From Clavaria fumosa (Eukaryota > Basidiomycota > Agaricomycetes > Agaricales > Clavariaceae), in contig OX637804.1 in NCBI GenBank assembly GCA_951802425.1, positions 992,001 through 1,056,000 on the forward strand: 64,000 bases of DNA, read 5' to 3'. The notes below the pieces were generated by a model. It ran no database searches and was not told the DNA's origin. It worked only from the letters and a program-made list of their open reading frames with translations. This document shows positions 32,197 through 43,589 of the stretch, in pieces; the stretch's first letter is position 1, and each line of letters starts with the position of its first letter. The translations under genes and the position numbers were made by a program.

Positions 32197-33703
32197 ATGT
32201 ACCCGCAATGGGCAGCTCTGGCGATGTCTGCTGCTGTTGCGATCCAAGCCACAGTTGCGAAGCCATTGGCACCACCAACGACGGGATGGTTGTACAACTT
32301 CACCGATGCCTTGTATATCTTTCCATTAACGGCCACGCAATGCGAGCCGTTCTACATTTTCTACAACACGACGGTGGATGGAGACACCCTTTTCTTTGCT
32401 GACGCAGCAATCTCGAAACTTCTTTTTGCCATTGATTTTATTCCAAAAGGCATTGGTTATTTGGAATGGATTTGCAACATTCCCGCTGGTATCCCATTCC
32501 ACGTGGGTCAAAATTATGTTGTCCAAGCTGGGTCGTCATCGGCTTGCTTGGGGGATCTCACAACAACCTATTCTCATCTGTCTTACGCCACGACTGATTT
32601 TGAATCCTTCACTCGAACCGCTTCCCCGTTCATCACTTCCCTCACTACATACTCTAAGTATGTCTCCTTTCCGGTCCGCTGCTTGTCGCTGACCCAACCA
32701 TTATCAGCCCCACCGTCCCCTTTCCTACAGGCCCGTTTCCGACCATTACTCTCAAGTACGACTCGTTCTTTGAGTTTCTACACAACATACTAATCGACTC
32801 AACAGCCCAAACCTGGCTGTCACGCCGACAACGTCCCCACCATCGTCCTCCCTGCCGCCATCGCCCTCGCTAACGGTGACCTCACCCCCGTCGACACCGC
32901 CATTATCACCACCCGCAGTATCCTCTTCCCCAACACCTTCTCACCAATCACGCAATGCCGCAGTTGCTGGTGGTGTCGTCGGCACAGTGGCCTTCGTTAT
33001 ACTCGTAGTCGCTCTCGTGCTCTGGCGGAGGCGTAGGAGTTTAATCACAGCCAGCCTTCCGATCCTCAGCCCGCAGCTATCTCAGGATTGACAGCAAGCG
33101 AGCTGGGGCCTACGGACTTCTCATCACCATTCTGGCGTTCTGGTGTGTTCATCGTATCTCTCCCAGTGCATGTACCTTCATATAGCGGAACGTTTATCAG
33201 GCGTGGAACATCTTGACAAATAATCCTGCCGTTATTGCAGTACCCGTATCCTTTTTCCCTTTGCCCCTTCATGTCATTTCAACATCCACCAGGTGAAGCA
33301 TTGCCATCCGTACCTCCTCAAGTCAGCCAGATGCCATCCCAAGGCACCATCACGCCCTTTGAATAATGGACGCCAGGCTTCCCAGCCCCAGACTTGCCAT
33401 CTCTCGCATTCCACAGACCGTCGAGCAGCAGTAACCATACACCCAGTCTTTCAACGCCCCTTCTGATGCGGCACCGGAGACATCACGGCCAGATGCAATG
33501 CTGCTATACCAACAGCCCTCGACGAGCGACACCCAGGAAGGACTCTTGACTTTACCGCCGTTCTGGGAGTCATCTCACGCGCGCAGCTGAGCGAGACGGA
33601 AAGACTTGCTGCTATCCGTAACTTGCTTGTTTCGGACTCATTAGTATGACCTGATCTTGCAGGGCAAAACACAGTATCTTTGCCACCACCATATACTGAG
33701 TAA
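32197..33703 (+). pseudogene. T7: family member with a truncated cytoplasmic tail
   Basis: Exons 32197-32657, 32708-32755 and 32806-33091 are in frame and encode 264 aa: signal peptide ALAMSAAVAIQATVA, ectodomain TATQCEPFYIFYN, GIGYLEWICNIPAGI and SSACLGDLTTTYS, a stalk, and a helix (GGVVGTVAFVILVVALVLW) ending in RRRRS. Just inside the tail the conserved SSPIDPQP codons have lost bases, and the frame stops at 33091. Exon 4 is reduced to a few codons near 33190. Exon 5 is present to CCATATACTGAGTAA at 33703 but has an early stop (GAATAA near 33360). The truncated form would keep the ectodomain and membrane anchor but no inner tail. Confidence 0.7.
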
Positions 33704-33789
33704 ACATGCTGTTAAGTTGTATGTGGTATGAAGAGGCTCATAGTTTTTAGCTGCTGCGGATTATGGACATCAGGCAACTTGGTATCATT

Positions 33790-34170
33790 TGTTGTAACCG
33801 ACACCTGGGGGTCTGTACAAGTTGGAAATGTCGAACAACCATATGGATGTTTTGTGGGATTTAGCCAGATAGTGACATGAAACAGTCTTGAACAATACCT
33901 TGTTACCCTTGCTTCTGAAAATTGTGTGTGCCGCATCACAATGAAGCCGTGAAAATACAGTGGCCATCGTGAGTCGCGACATCTTGAGGAAAATCACCGC
34001 GGCGTTGCGTCCCAGCGTCCGCGCTCGTGCACGCACTCGTGCAGACATTCGCGGGTGTCGCGCAGGTGCTTGAGTCGACCTTTCGTGACGCGCATGGGCC
34101 TCTTCAACATCGTCGGTGTCGTCAACCAGCTCCGCGATGCGCTCACGTATCCGGACACACACACACACCA
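33790..34170 (-). pseudogene. HNH-nuclease-like gene relic, copy H5
   Basis: Minus strand: a decayed helical part, GTQRRGDFPQDVATHDGHC, then after a one-base shift LHCDAAHTIFRSKGN and KTVSCHYLAKSH. The core Pro is lost (IF for IP). Confidence 0.6.
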
Positions 34171-34479
34171 ATCCCATATCGCCTACGCACGGCGGAGGGT
34201 TTGCAGCTCTACTAAAGGCCAGGGCGGATGGTCGAGTGAATTCCTAAAGCTACCAGCTTCCCCTTTGCGCACGAGTTGTAAAGTGACGAACGATAGCAAA
34301 GACAGTGGGACGGGCTGAGTGAGGGTAAAGGGTGACAAGGAAAGTGCCGGCACAGGCTTCAGTGAGAGGAAAGTTTGTAAAACATTCCACCATTGGCAAG
34401 GCGAGTCGAAGAAGTCGTCCCAACATTGATGTAGCATCAGAAATAGTTGACCGACGAATTCGCCGCCCACTAGCGCCGG
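34171..34479. repeat. Repeated block upstream of T8
   Basis: CA run, AATTCCTAAAGCTACCAGCTTCC, GGGTGACAAGGAAAGTGCC and GATGTAGCATCAG as before. No independent gene. Confidence 0.5.
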
Positions 34480-34812
34480 CCGCATAAGGTAGCTTAAAGA
34501 GGCGACCTTTTTATATCTGGTTGTCAGAACGGCGTCGATAAACGTTCAGCTGACTACGAAATGCCGTCTGCGCTCTCTGGGTGTGCATCGCAGTTGCGGA
34601 GAAAGTGGACAATAGCCTGAACGTCGAGAGAGGCTTTCGAACGATACCCTACTTGCCATCCTTGGGACTGGTGGTGGAGGTAACCGCGGTCCAGACCCAG
34701 GGAAATCCCCGGATCAGGACTATGACTCGGATTTCCGCCATCACCCAGTTGATGATGACGAGGTGACAAGGTACAGGTTCGCGAGAAACGCTCTTCTCTC
34801 TTGACGGCGACA
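34480..34812 (+). promoter_or_regulatory. Conserved upstream block of T8
   Basis: TATATC box at 34512-34517, 300 bp before the start; GGTGACAAGGTACAGGTTCG just upstream of the leader. Confidence 0.6.
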
Positions 34813-36451
34813 ATGTGCTCGCAATGGGCAGCTCTTGCGATGACTGCTATTGCGATCCAAGCCACAGTTGCGAAGCCATTGGCACCAACGACGGGGTGGC
34901 TGTACACCATTGCCAACACCTCATATATCTTTCCATTCACGGCCACGCAATGCGAGCCGTTCAACATTTTCTACAACAACACGTATGGAGAAACTGACTT
35001 TTCCTTTTTTGACGCAACACCCTCGCACATTCTTTCCATTATTACTGCCCCCAAAGGCATTGGTTATGTGGATTGGATTTGCAACATTCCCGCTGGTATC
35101 GGATTCAATGTGGACCTTGTATTTAATTACACTGTCCAACCTGGGTCGTCGTCGGCTTGCTTGGGGGATCTCAACACAACCTATTCCTATGCCTCTTACT
35201 TCACGACTAATTTTGAGTCCTACACTCAAACCGCTTCCTCGCTCATCACTCCCCTCCCCACAAAGAATTTGTATGTCTCCTTTCCCGTCTAGTACTTGTC
35301 GCTGACCCGACCATTATCAGCAGACCTACCACCAGCTTTCCCACAGGCACATACTCGACCATTACAGTCAAGTGAGGCTCGTTCTTTGAGTCTCCACACG
35401 ACACACTAATCGACTCAACAGCCCAAACCTGGCTGTCACGCCGACGACGTCCCCACCGTCGTCATCCTCACCAGTGACTTCTTCCATAAGCTCGCCGCCC
35501 TTAACTACAATGTCGAGCTCGCTCCCTTCCCCCAAATCACACAATGCCCCGATTGCTGGGGGTGTCGTCGTCGCAGCGGCCTTTGTTCTACTCATCCTCA
35601 CTCCTGTGCTCTGGTGGTGGCGTAGACGTTCGGCTCTAGCCAAAGCATCCTCTCCCATCGATCCTCAACCCTCATCTATCTCAGGATTGGCGACAGGCCA
35701 ATTGGGGTCTACGGACCCCTCATCAACATTCCAGTTTTCTGGTGCGTTCATCGTATCCACTGACTTATGCCCTCAACTATAGCGGGACGTTTGTCAGGCG
35801 CGGAATTCCTTGGCGGCACACAGCAATACCCAATTTCGCCACCCAACCCTTATAGTCACGGGACTGAGCCCACCTCTGACAATCTCATCGTCGTTCCGGT
35901 GACAGGCAATCCTGCGGCCCTTGTAGACCCCATTGGTAAAGTATCTTCTTTTTCCATATATAGCATCTCAGCGTGAGACGCTAAAGGCAACGCAAATGCG
36001 CACTCCCCTTTCTTCTACTCTAGTCGGCCAAAGACCATCCCAAGGCACCATCACGCCCTTTGTTGCAGAGCCTATTCTTCCATCACAACGGCCGCGCAAA
36101 CCTCGTAATGGACGCCAGGCTTCCCAACCCGGACCATCCCCAGATTTGCCATCTCGCACTCCACCGACCGTCGAGCAGCAGCCACCATACATCCAGTCTT
36201 TCAACACCCCTGCTGATGCGGCACCGGAGACATCACGGCCAGATGCAATACCGCTTTCCCAACAGCCCTCGATGAGCGAGACCCAGGAACGACCCCTTGG
36301 CTTTACCGCCGTTCTGGGAGTCATTCCACACGCGCGGCTGAGCGAGATGGAGAGACTCGCTGCCATCCGTAACTTGCTTGGTTCGGACCCATCAGGACAA
36401 CCTGATCTTGCAAGGCAAAACACGTTATCTCCACCATCATATGCTGAGTAA
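34813..36451 (+). CDS. T8: intact type-A family membrane protein
   Basis: Exons 34813-35270, 35324-35371 (or 35321), 35422-35741, 35783-35935 and 36024-36451 give 468 aa with every phase consistent. Signal peptide ALAMTAIAIQATVA. Ectodomain TATQCEPFNIFYN, GIGYVDWICNIPAGI, SSSACLGDLNTTYS. The stalk is short and Ser/Pro-rich. Helix GGVVVAAAFVLLILTPVLWWW is followed by RRR. The tail has the full type-A order: SSPIDPQPSSISGLATG, GRLSGAEFLGGTQQYP, VPVTGNPAALVDP, SQGTITPF, QQPPYIQSFNTPADAAPETS, LGFTAVLGVI, SEMERLAAIRNLL and a SPPSYAE end (PPxY). This is a good reference copy for the family. Confidence 0.85.
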
Positions 36452-36830
36452 TCATGGTGCCGAGTTTTCTGCAGTATCAGGTGATTTGATACGACTTGTT
36501 GTATATACTAGAGTTGGTTATTTGTGTTTCTGGATTCGTTTACACCTTCGGCCAAAAAGGAACAGAAAATGTTATGGTAAGCCTCTACTGCTGAGTGGAT
36601 GGAATCTTATCAGAGTTGTCAACTCCAAGACAATCGTCTACAGTTAGCGCAGTGTCCTTCCACATGCCCATAAATGTGTAGCAACAAAATTAACAATTCA
36701 AATGCTACCAATTGTCTGCTGTCCGCAGACTTGCGAACCCAGACGTTGTAGATTGGGCGCGGTACGGTTTATCAACGTATCAACGTATCAACGCTTGTGT
36801 CTACTGTGTTAGTCCAGTGAAGTTCGCTCC
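36452..36830. repeat. Conserved 3' flank of T8
   Basis: Shares GGTGATTTGATACGACTTGT and CAGAAAATGTTATGGTAAGC with other copies. A short triplicate of ATCAACGT lies near 36770. Confidence 0.55.
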
Positions 36831-37095
36831 AAGTCCCCGGATATCCCGACTAACACCGCACCAGAGACGTTGCTACCGCATGCAATGCCGTTGTTCTATC
36901 AGCCCTCGAGGCTAGACTCAAGGGACTCATGAGCTCACCCCGGTGTTGGGGGCCATCTCACATGTGCGCGGGAGGCAATCTGCTCGTCCAAGGCCCCATG
37001 GGTGTCACTTGATCTCTTCGCTGCCACCGCGTACAGGATGAATACGTCCTTGAATTTTCTGTCATGCACGACATGACAAGGGCTTGCGTTTTGCA
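36831..37095 (+). pseudogene. Relic of a type-A tail
   Basis: Decayed equivalent of APETSxPDAMPL (ACCAGAGACGTTGCTACCGC) and of the following helix, as after T5 and T6, ending GTACAGGATGAATACG. Confidence 0.55.
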
Positions 37096-37277
37096 TATAG
37101 GTGATTTCGTGCTTGCGTTGTATATCGTCAATTCTTCGTTTGGTAGGAATTACATGTTTACCCGGGATTCGGGCATTTGTAGTTAGTCACTTCAAGGGCG
37201 TTAAAAAGGAATTTCCTGCATACGGTGACGAATTTGGAGCCTAGGAAAATGACGGCGTTCCTGCGGCTCTGGTGAGT

Positions 37278-37352
37278 GGCTTATGTCAAATTCGACGTAA
37301 GCCTTATGCCGAATTTGACACGATCGAACTTATGCCGAATTTGGCATAAGCC
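37278..37352. repeat. Clustered near-palindromes
   Basis: Three spaced versions of a GGCTTATGCCAAATTCGGCA-like inverted repeat lie in 75 bp. The last one (CTTATGCC GAATTT GGCATAAG) is a clean 8-bp stem with a 6-base loop. A T-run follows. It is not found elsewhere in the window. Confidence 0.6.
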
Positions 37353-37489
37353 TTTTTTTCTTTTCTTCCTCGCATAGTCGCGACGTCGCCGCCCCTCGAA
37401 AAGGGAAGCAAGCTAACGCTATATTGAGGGCTACTTACGGTGATTACCTAATCGTCTATGCGCACTTCCTGCTTCCAGGAAGTTGAAGA

Positions 37490-37680
37490 ACTCAACATTG
37501 ACGTAGCATTGCTGCTATCATACAGCATAGTTACAAAGGAAATTCTTGCATACGGTAACCTAGGAGTATGACGGCATTCCTGCAAACCTCATCCCTGCGG
37601 GCTTTTGCCTACGTGTTCGCATGAGCCGCCTCCGTCGCTTTTTGTTGTTGTTGCCAATTGTTGATGTCATAAGGTAGCTT
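37490..37680. repeat. Repeat U3 (unidentified), copy 1
   Basis: GCATTCCTGCAAACCTCATC and CCTGCGGGCTTTTGCCTACG mark this repeat, also at 47480-47720 and diverged at 48470-48620. The minus strand has a basic open stretch (KKRRRRLMRTRRQKPAG) in two copies; no family recognised. Confidence 0.5.
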
Positions 37681-37789
37681 AGGGATATCAATCCCATCAA
37701 AAGGTCGTCTTTGTATCTGGTACTCAAAATGGCGTCGAGACAAGGAACGGCTTTGCGAAGAACGCTCCCCCCCTCCCCCGACGGCGACA
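37681..37789 (+). promoter_or_regulatory. Shortened upstream block of T9
   Basis: The block from ATCAATCCCATCAAAAGGTC jumps within about 70 bp to the leader. Roughly 200 bp present before T2-T6 are deleted. The TATA position reads TTGTATC. Confidence 0.5.
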
Positions 37790-39494
37790 ATGCACTCGCA
37801 GCCTGCAGTTTTGGCCACTTTTGCTGTCGCGATTCTAGCCGCAGTCGCAAAGCCATTGGCACCATCAATGACTGGGTACCTGTCCACCGACGTCAACGGT
37901 TTAGGCTCATATATCATTCCATTCACGGCCACACAGTGTGAGCCGTTTACCATTTATTACGACTTGGCGAAAGAAGAATCCTTTGACTTCGCTGCAACGA
38001 CACTACCTGCTTTCCGCCTTGCCTTCATTAATTTCCCCAAAGGCACTGGTTATGTGGAGTGGATTTGCAATGTTCCCGCAGGTATCGTAATCCACGCGGT
38101 TCAAAACTATGTTGTCCAAGCTGGGTCGTCGGATTGCTTGGGGGATCTCAATACAACATATTCCCATCTAACTTACTTGACGAGTGCATTTGCATCCTAT
38201 ACACGAAACCCTCCCCCGTACACGACTACCTTCGCCGCAATTACCTTGTATGTCTCCTTTCCTGTTGGCTGCGTATCCTGACCCAACGGTTATCAGACCC
38301 ACCACCAGGTTTCCCACAGGAACGTTTGAAACCATTACTCTCAAGTACGACTCGCTCTTTGAGTTTCCACAGAACATACTAATCGACACAATAGCCCAAA
38401 TCTGGCTGTCGTATCGACATCATCCTCATCATCGTCATCCCCCTCATCATTGCCATCCTCGTCACCATCGTCATCCCCCTCATCATTGCCATCCTCGTCA
38501 CCATCCTCTTCCACAACATCTGCGAGTTCGTCATTGCCTCCGTCCTCACCAATGACTCCTTCCCCAACTCCTTCTCCTAAACCAAATAGTGCCTCCATCG
38601 CTGCTGGGCTCGTCGGCGCAGTGGCCTTCATTTTACTCATCGTCGTTATCTTGCTCTGGCGGAGGCGTAAGAGTTCGGTAGCAAGAGCACCTTCTCCCAT
38701 CGATCCTCAGCCCACAGCTATCTCAGGATTGGAGACAGGCCAATTGGGGCCTACGGACCCCTCATCACTTTCTGGTGCATTCATGACATAAGCCTATAGA
38801 TGCTCTTATCTTACCTTAATCATATCAGGTTATTTTTCGAGCGCGGAATTCCTTGGCCGCACGCCGCAACACTTATTTTCACCACCCAATTCTTACAGTC
38901 ACGGGACTGAGCCCACGTCTGTCAATCTCACCGTCGTTCCTGTGACAGGCAATCCCGCGGCCCTTATAGACTCCATAGGTAAAGTATCTTCTTTTCCATG
39001 ATATAGCATCTCAGCGTGAGACGCTAAAGGCATCGCAAACGTGCACTCCCCTTTTTCCTACTCTAGTCGCCCAAAGGTCATCCCAAGGCAACATCACGCC
39101 CTTTGATGCAGAGCCGGCTCTTCCATCACAACGGCCACGCAAAACTCGGAATAATGGACGCCAGACTCCCCACGCCAGACCATCCCCAGAATGGCCATCT
39201 CGCACTCCACCGACCGTCGAGCAGCAGCCATACACCCAGTCTTTCAACACCCCTGCTGATGCGGCACCGGAGACATCACGGCCAGATGCAGTGCCGCTAT
39301 CCAAACAACCCTCGACGAGCGAGACCCAGGAAGGACCCCTTGGCTCTACCACCGTTCCTGGAGTCATTCCACACGCGCGGCTGAGCGAGACGGAGAGACT
39401 CGCTGCCATCCGTAACATGCTTGTTTCGGACCCATCAAGACGACCTCTTGCAAGGCAAAACGTAGTGTCCTCGCCACCACCATATACTGAGTAA
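37790..39494 (+). CDS. T9: intact type-A family membrane protein, Ser-repeat stalk
   Basis: Exons 37790-38247, 38297-38344, 38395-38774, 38829-38978 and 39067-39494 give 487 aa, the longest in the array. Signal peptide VLATFAVAILAAVA, then KPLAPSMTGYLSTDV. Ectodomain TATQCEPFTIYYD, GTGYVEWICNVPAGIVIH and SSDCLGDLNTTYS. The stalk (about 65 residues) contains a 36-bp direct repeat of Ser/Pro codons at about 38436-38508, a likely source of length change. Helix GLVGAVAFILLIVVILLW is followed by RRRK. Type-A tail, ending SSPPPYTE. Its closest relative is T10. Confidence 0.85.
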
Positions 39495-39810
39495 ACATGG
39501 TGTTGATTTTACGCGGTGTGAAGGAGACGCGAAGACTCATAGATTTTAGCTGCTGCGGACTTTAGACATCAGGCGATTTGGTATCACTTGTTGTATGTCC
39601 ATAATGTTTCATTGTGTCTCTGAATTCCTTCAGCTCAAGAGCCACAGTAAATGTTATGATAAGCCTGAAATTCCTGGCTCTAATGCTGAGTGAATTACTA
39701 GCTTGGTGGATGGAATCTTATTAGTGTTATCAAGCTCCCGTATAATCATCTACAGCTGGTGCAGTGTTCTTCCACATGCTCGTAAACGTGTAGCAGTGAA
39801 ATTAAATCAA
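39495..39810. repeat. Conserved 3' flank of T9
   Basis: Same class as after T8 and T12 (GAAGGAGACGCGAAGACTCA, CCACAGTAAATGTTATGATA). No gene seen. Confidence 0.55.
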
Positions 39811-39814
39811 CACC

Positions 39815-40290
39815 GTGTTCGAGACGAAACCACAATCGAGAAGCTTTTTACCGCCGTCCAGGAATTCGAAGGCCTGCCTGATCTGCCCTCTTGTCCGTGA
39901 GCCCGTGACACTCCACTGGCAGGCCGGTCACTGCTGGCAGACTATCATGGAGAAGCAAGCACAGCGGCCCGACCCGTAGTTAACACCTCTGACAACAAAG
40001 GGCTCGGAATGCGCGTGTCGAACTAATTGAACACTACATTTATAGAAATTTGAGCGAGAGCATTCCAACTCTCAACGTGGCAGTTTGGCTCCTGATCCAA
40101 TATCTGGACCGTCCATACATCTGGTAGATTGCAGCTAGCTGGAATGCAACGCTTCTATCAGCTTTTGGATCATACACTCTGCACAAAACGCCCTTTAATC
40201 TACGTTCGTCCGCGGAAGTATTTGCACTTTTCTATCTGAGGCTACAAACCATGACAAAAAATGCGACACGTGGTCGGGGGTCTGAGGATA
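39815..40290 (-). pseudogene. NF-X1/FAP1-type gene fragment, copy N3
   Basis: The minus strand keeps decayed codons for the R3H-region end (VTSxxKVQILPxTNVD), the LAA...YR exon in damaged form, and the C-terminal AAALASP-like piece. It is shorter and more decayed than N5. Confidence 0.65.
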
Positions 40291-40324
40291 ACAAAACACG
40301 CGCTGCGCAAACCCTGTCTCCACC

Positions 40325-40450
40325 AACGCGCATGGGCCTCTTCAACGCCGTTGGTGTCGTCGACCATTTCGGCCAGCTCCGATGTACCCGGACATACACA
40401 CACAAACCCCGTATCGAATACGCACGGCAAGGCTTTGCGGCTCTACTAAA
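40325..40450 (-). pseudogene. HNH-nuclease-like gene relic, copy H6 (helical part only)
   Basis: The minus strand reads SELAEMVDDTNGVEEAHA directly adjoining NF-X1 text (40290-40320). Core deleted. Confidence 0.45.
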
Positions 40451-40794
40451 GGCCGGATGGTCAAGTGAATGCCTGAGGCCACCAGCCTCCCATTGTACGC
40501 ATGCAGAGACGTAAAATGGCGAACTACAGCAAAGAGAGCGGGACGGGCTGAGTGAAAGTAAAGGGTGTCAACGAAAGTGTCGGCACAGGGGAAATGTTCC
40601 ACCATTGGTGAGGCAAGTCGTGCTCGGGACTGGCCTGTTTATAATAATCATACTGAAAAGGAAAGCAAGCTACACGCTACTTATGGTGATTGATCGTCAT
40701 GACCGCACTTCCTCTCCCAAGAATTTGATGAAGTCGTCCCAGCATTGATGTAGCATCAGATGGTTCGACCCCACTGCTACACAGCATAGAACGC
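40451..40794. repeat. Repeated block upstream of T10
   Basis: AATGCCTGAGGCCACCAGCC, AAAGGGTGTCAACGAAAGTGT and GATGTAGCATCAG mark the usual inter-gene block in decayed form. Confidence 0.45.
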
Positions 40795-40922
40795 CCGCCG
40801 CACATGATAGCTTAGGGATATCAATCCCATCAAAAGGTCGCCTTTTTATATCTGGTCATCAAAACGGCGTCGAGATAAGGAACGGCTTTTGCGAGGGACG
40901 CTCTTCTCTCCTGACGGCAACA
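40795..40922 (+). promoter_or_regulatory. Shortened upstream block of T10
   Basis: TATATC box at 40847-40852 only 76 bp before the start codon, because the same deletion as in T9 removes about 200 bp. This short form is unique to the T9/T10 pair. Confidence 0.6.
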
Positions 40923-42552
40923 ATGCACCCGCAGTCTGCAGTTTTGGCGACTTTTGCCGTGGCGATTCTAACCGCAGTCGCGAAGCCATTGGCACTATCA
41001 ATGACTGGGTACCTGTCCACCGACGTCAACGGTTTAGGCACATATATCATTCCATTCACGGCCACACAGTGTGAGCCGTTTACCATTTATTACGACTTGG
41101 CGAGGGAAGAATCCTTTGACTTCGCTTCAACGACACTACCTGCTTTCCGCCTTGCCTTCATTAATTTCCCCAAAGGCACTGGTTATGTGAAGTGGATTTG
41201 CAACGTTCCCGCAGGTATTGTAATCCACGCGGTTCAAAACTATGTTGTCCAAGCTGGGTCGCCGAATTGCTTGGGGGATCTCAATGCAACATATTCCCAT
41301 CTAACTTACTCGACGAGTGCATTTGCATCCTATACACGAAACCCTCCCCCGTACACGACTACCTTTGCCGCAATTACCTTGTATGTCTCCTTTCCTGTCG
41401 GCTGCGTAACCTGACCCAACGGCTATCAGACCCACCACCAGCTTTCCCACAGGCACATTTGAAACCATTACTCTCAAGTACTACTCGCTCTTTGAGTTTC
41501 CAAACAACATACTAATCAACGCAATAGCCCAAATCTGGCTGTCGTGTCAACAACATCGTCATCATCGTCATCGTCCTCGTCGACATCCTCTTCCACAACA
41601 TCCGCGAGCTCGTCATTGCCTCCGCCCTCACCAATGACTCCTTCCCCAACTCCTCCTCCCAAACCAAATGGTGCCTCCATTGCTGCTGGGCTCGTCGGCG
41701 CAGTGGCCTTCATTTTACTCATCGTCATTATCTTGCTCTGGCGGAGGCGTAAGAGTTCGGTAGCAAGAGCACCTTCTCCCATCGATCCTCAGCCCACAGC
41801 TATCTCAGGATTGGAGACAAGACAATTGGGGCATATGGACCCCTCATCACTTTCTGGTGCATTCATGACATATGCCTATACATGCTCTCATCTTACCCCA
41901 ATCATATCAGGACGTTTTTCAGGCGCGGAATTCCTTGGCGGCACGCCGCAATACCCATTTGACCCTTACAGTCATGGCACTGATCCCACGTCTGACAATC
42001 TCACCGTCGTTCCGGTGACAGTCAATCCTGCGGCCCTAGGTGAAGTATCTTCCTTTCCATTATATAGCATCTCAGCGTGAGACGCTAAAGGCATTGCAAA
42101 CGCGCACTTCCCTTTTTTCCACTCTAGTCGGCCAAAGGCCATCCCAAGACACCATCACGCCCTTTTATGCAGGGCCTGCTTTTCCATCACAACGGCCACG
42201 CAAAACTCGGAATAATGGACGCCAGGCTTCCCACCCCAGACCATCCCCAGAATTGCCATCTCGTATTCCCCAGCAGCAGCCGCCATACACCCAGTCTTTC
42301 AACACCCCTGCCGATGCGGCACCGGAGACATCACGGCCAGACGTAGTGCCGCCATCCCAGCAGCCATCGAAGAGCGAGACCCAGGAAGGACCCCTTGGCT
42401 TTACCACTGTTCCGGAAGTCATTTCACCCGCGCGGCTGAGCGAGACGGAGAGACTCGCTGCCGTCCGTAACCTGCTTGTTTCGCACTCATCAGGACGACC
42501 TGATCTTGCAAGGCAAAACACAGTATTTTCGCCACCACCGTATACTGAGTAA
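40923..42552 (+). CDS. T10: intact type-A family membrane protein, sister of T9
   Basis: Exons 40923-41380, 41430-41477, 41528-41856, 41911-42039 and 42128-42552 give 462 aa. About a dozen of the first 152 residues differ from T9. Signal peptide VLATFAVAILTAVA; TATQCEPFTIYYD, GTGYVKWICNVPAGI and NCLGDLNATYS. The stalk is shorter than in T9 (one Ser-run without the 36-bp duplication). Helix GLVGAVAFILLIVIILLW is followed by RRRK. Exon 4 and exon 5 follow type A. The TVE codons of the PPTVEQQPPYTQ segment are deleted in frame, and the end is SPPPYTE. Confidence 0.85.
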
Positions 42553-43020
42553 ATATGGTGTTGAATTGTATGCAGTATGAGGGAGATGCGAAGGCTCATT
42601 GTTTTTAGCTGCTGTGGTATCACTTGTTGTATATCTATACTGGAATTTGGTTCTTTATGTCTCTGAATTCCTTTTTACCTTCAGCCAAAGAGCCACAGCA
42701 AATATTATGGTAAACCTTACATTCCTGACTGAGCGGTTTATTGGCTTGAATGGATGAAATCTTATTAGAGTTGTCAAGTTCCAAGCGAATCATCTACAAT
42801 TGGTGAAGCCTTCTACATGCGTGTAAACATGTAGCAGTGAAATTAACATCAACACAACCCACTTGTTCTGAGCATCAGCTTGCTGGGCAAGTGTGCACAG
42901 GACATGGTTCAAACACTACCGTTGTCCGTCGTCCGCAGACTTGCGAACCCAGAACTGAAGTTGTAGATTGGTCACGGTACAGTCTATCAATGCTTGTGTC
43001 TCTACGTTAGTCTAGTGGAG
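42553..43020. repeat. Conserved 3' flank of T10
   Basis: CACAGCAAATATTATGGTAA and CATGCGTGTAAACATGTAGC match the flank after T12. No gene seen. Confidence 0.55.
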
Positions 43021-43029
43021 TTCGCTCTA

Positions 43030-43545
43030 CGGTCTGCTCTACAAACACGAACTGACCACCTTGGCTCTGCGGCCCTTCAGCGTGTTCGGGGCGGAACCGC
43101 GGTCGAGAAGCTCGGCACCGCCGTCCAAGAATTTGAAGACGACCCTGCCTGATCTGTTCTCTTGTCCGCAGGCGAGCCTGTGACACTCCAGGCCCCATCT
43201 CTGTCACTGCTGGCAGGCTGTCGTGGAGAAGCAAGCGCAGCGGCCCGACCCGTAGTTAACGCCTCTGACAACAAAGGGCTCGGAATGTCGATGCGCCGAA
43301 CCAATTGAACACTACATTAGTAGAAATTTGAGCGAGAGCATTCCACCTCTCAACGCGGCAACTCACCTCCGGATCCAATATCTGGGCATCCATTCAGTAG
43401 ATTGCAGCCAGCTGGAGTGCAACGCTTCTGTCAGCCTTTGGATTGAAAAAACTGAAGGAAAGTATCATACACTCTGCCCCTTATCTAGCCTTATGCAACA
43501 AAAGGACGATATGAGACACAGTCTGGAGGTCCGAGGATAATAAAA
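43030..43545 (-). pseudogene. NF-X1/FAP1-type gene fragment, copy N4
   Basis: Minus strand: LAA...YR exon equivalent (GCCAGCTGGCTGCAATCTAC, reading QLAAIY), then RRIDIPSPLLSEALTTGRAA and the C-terminal stretch. The R3H codons upstream are mostly deleted. Confidence 0.7.
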
Positions 43546-43589
43546 CACGCACTGCGCAAATGCCGTCTCCACCAACGCCAAGAACTTCA

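Noticed and set aside
34480..34812. Conserved upstream blocks as non-coding RNA genes
   Set aside because: No stable structure or separate promoter is evident; position and the TATATC box fit promoters, and part may be old exon of the HNH-like gene.
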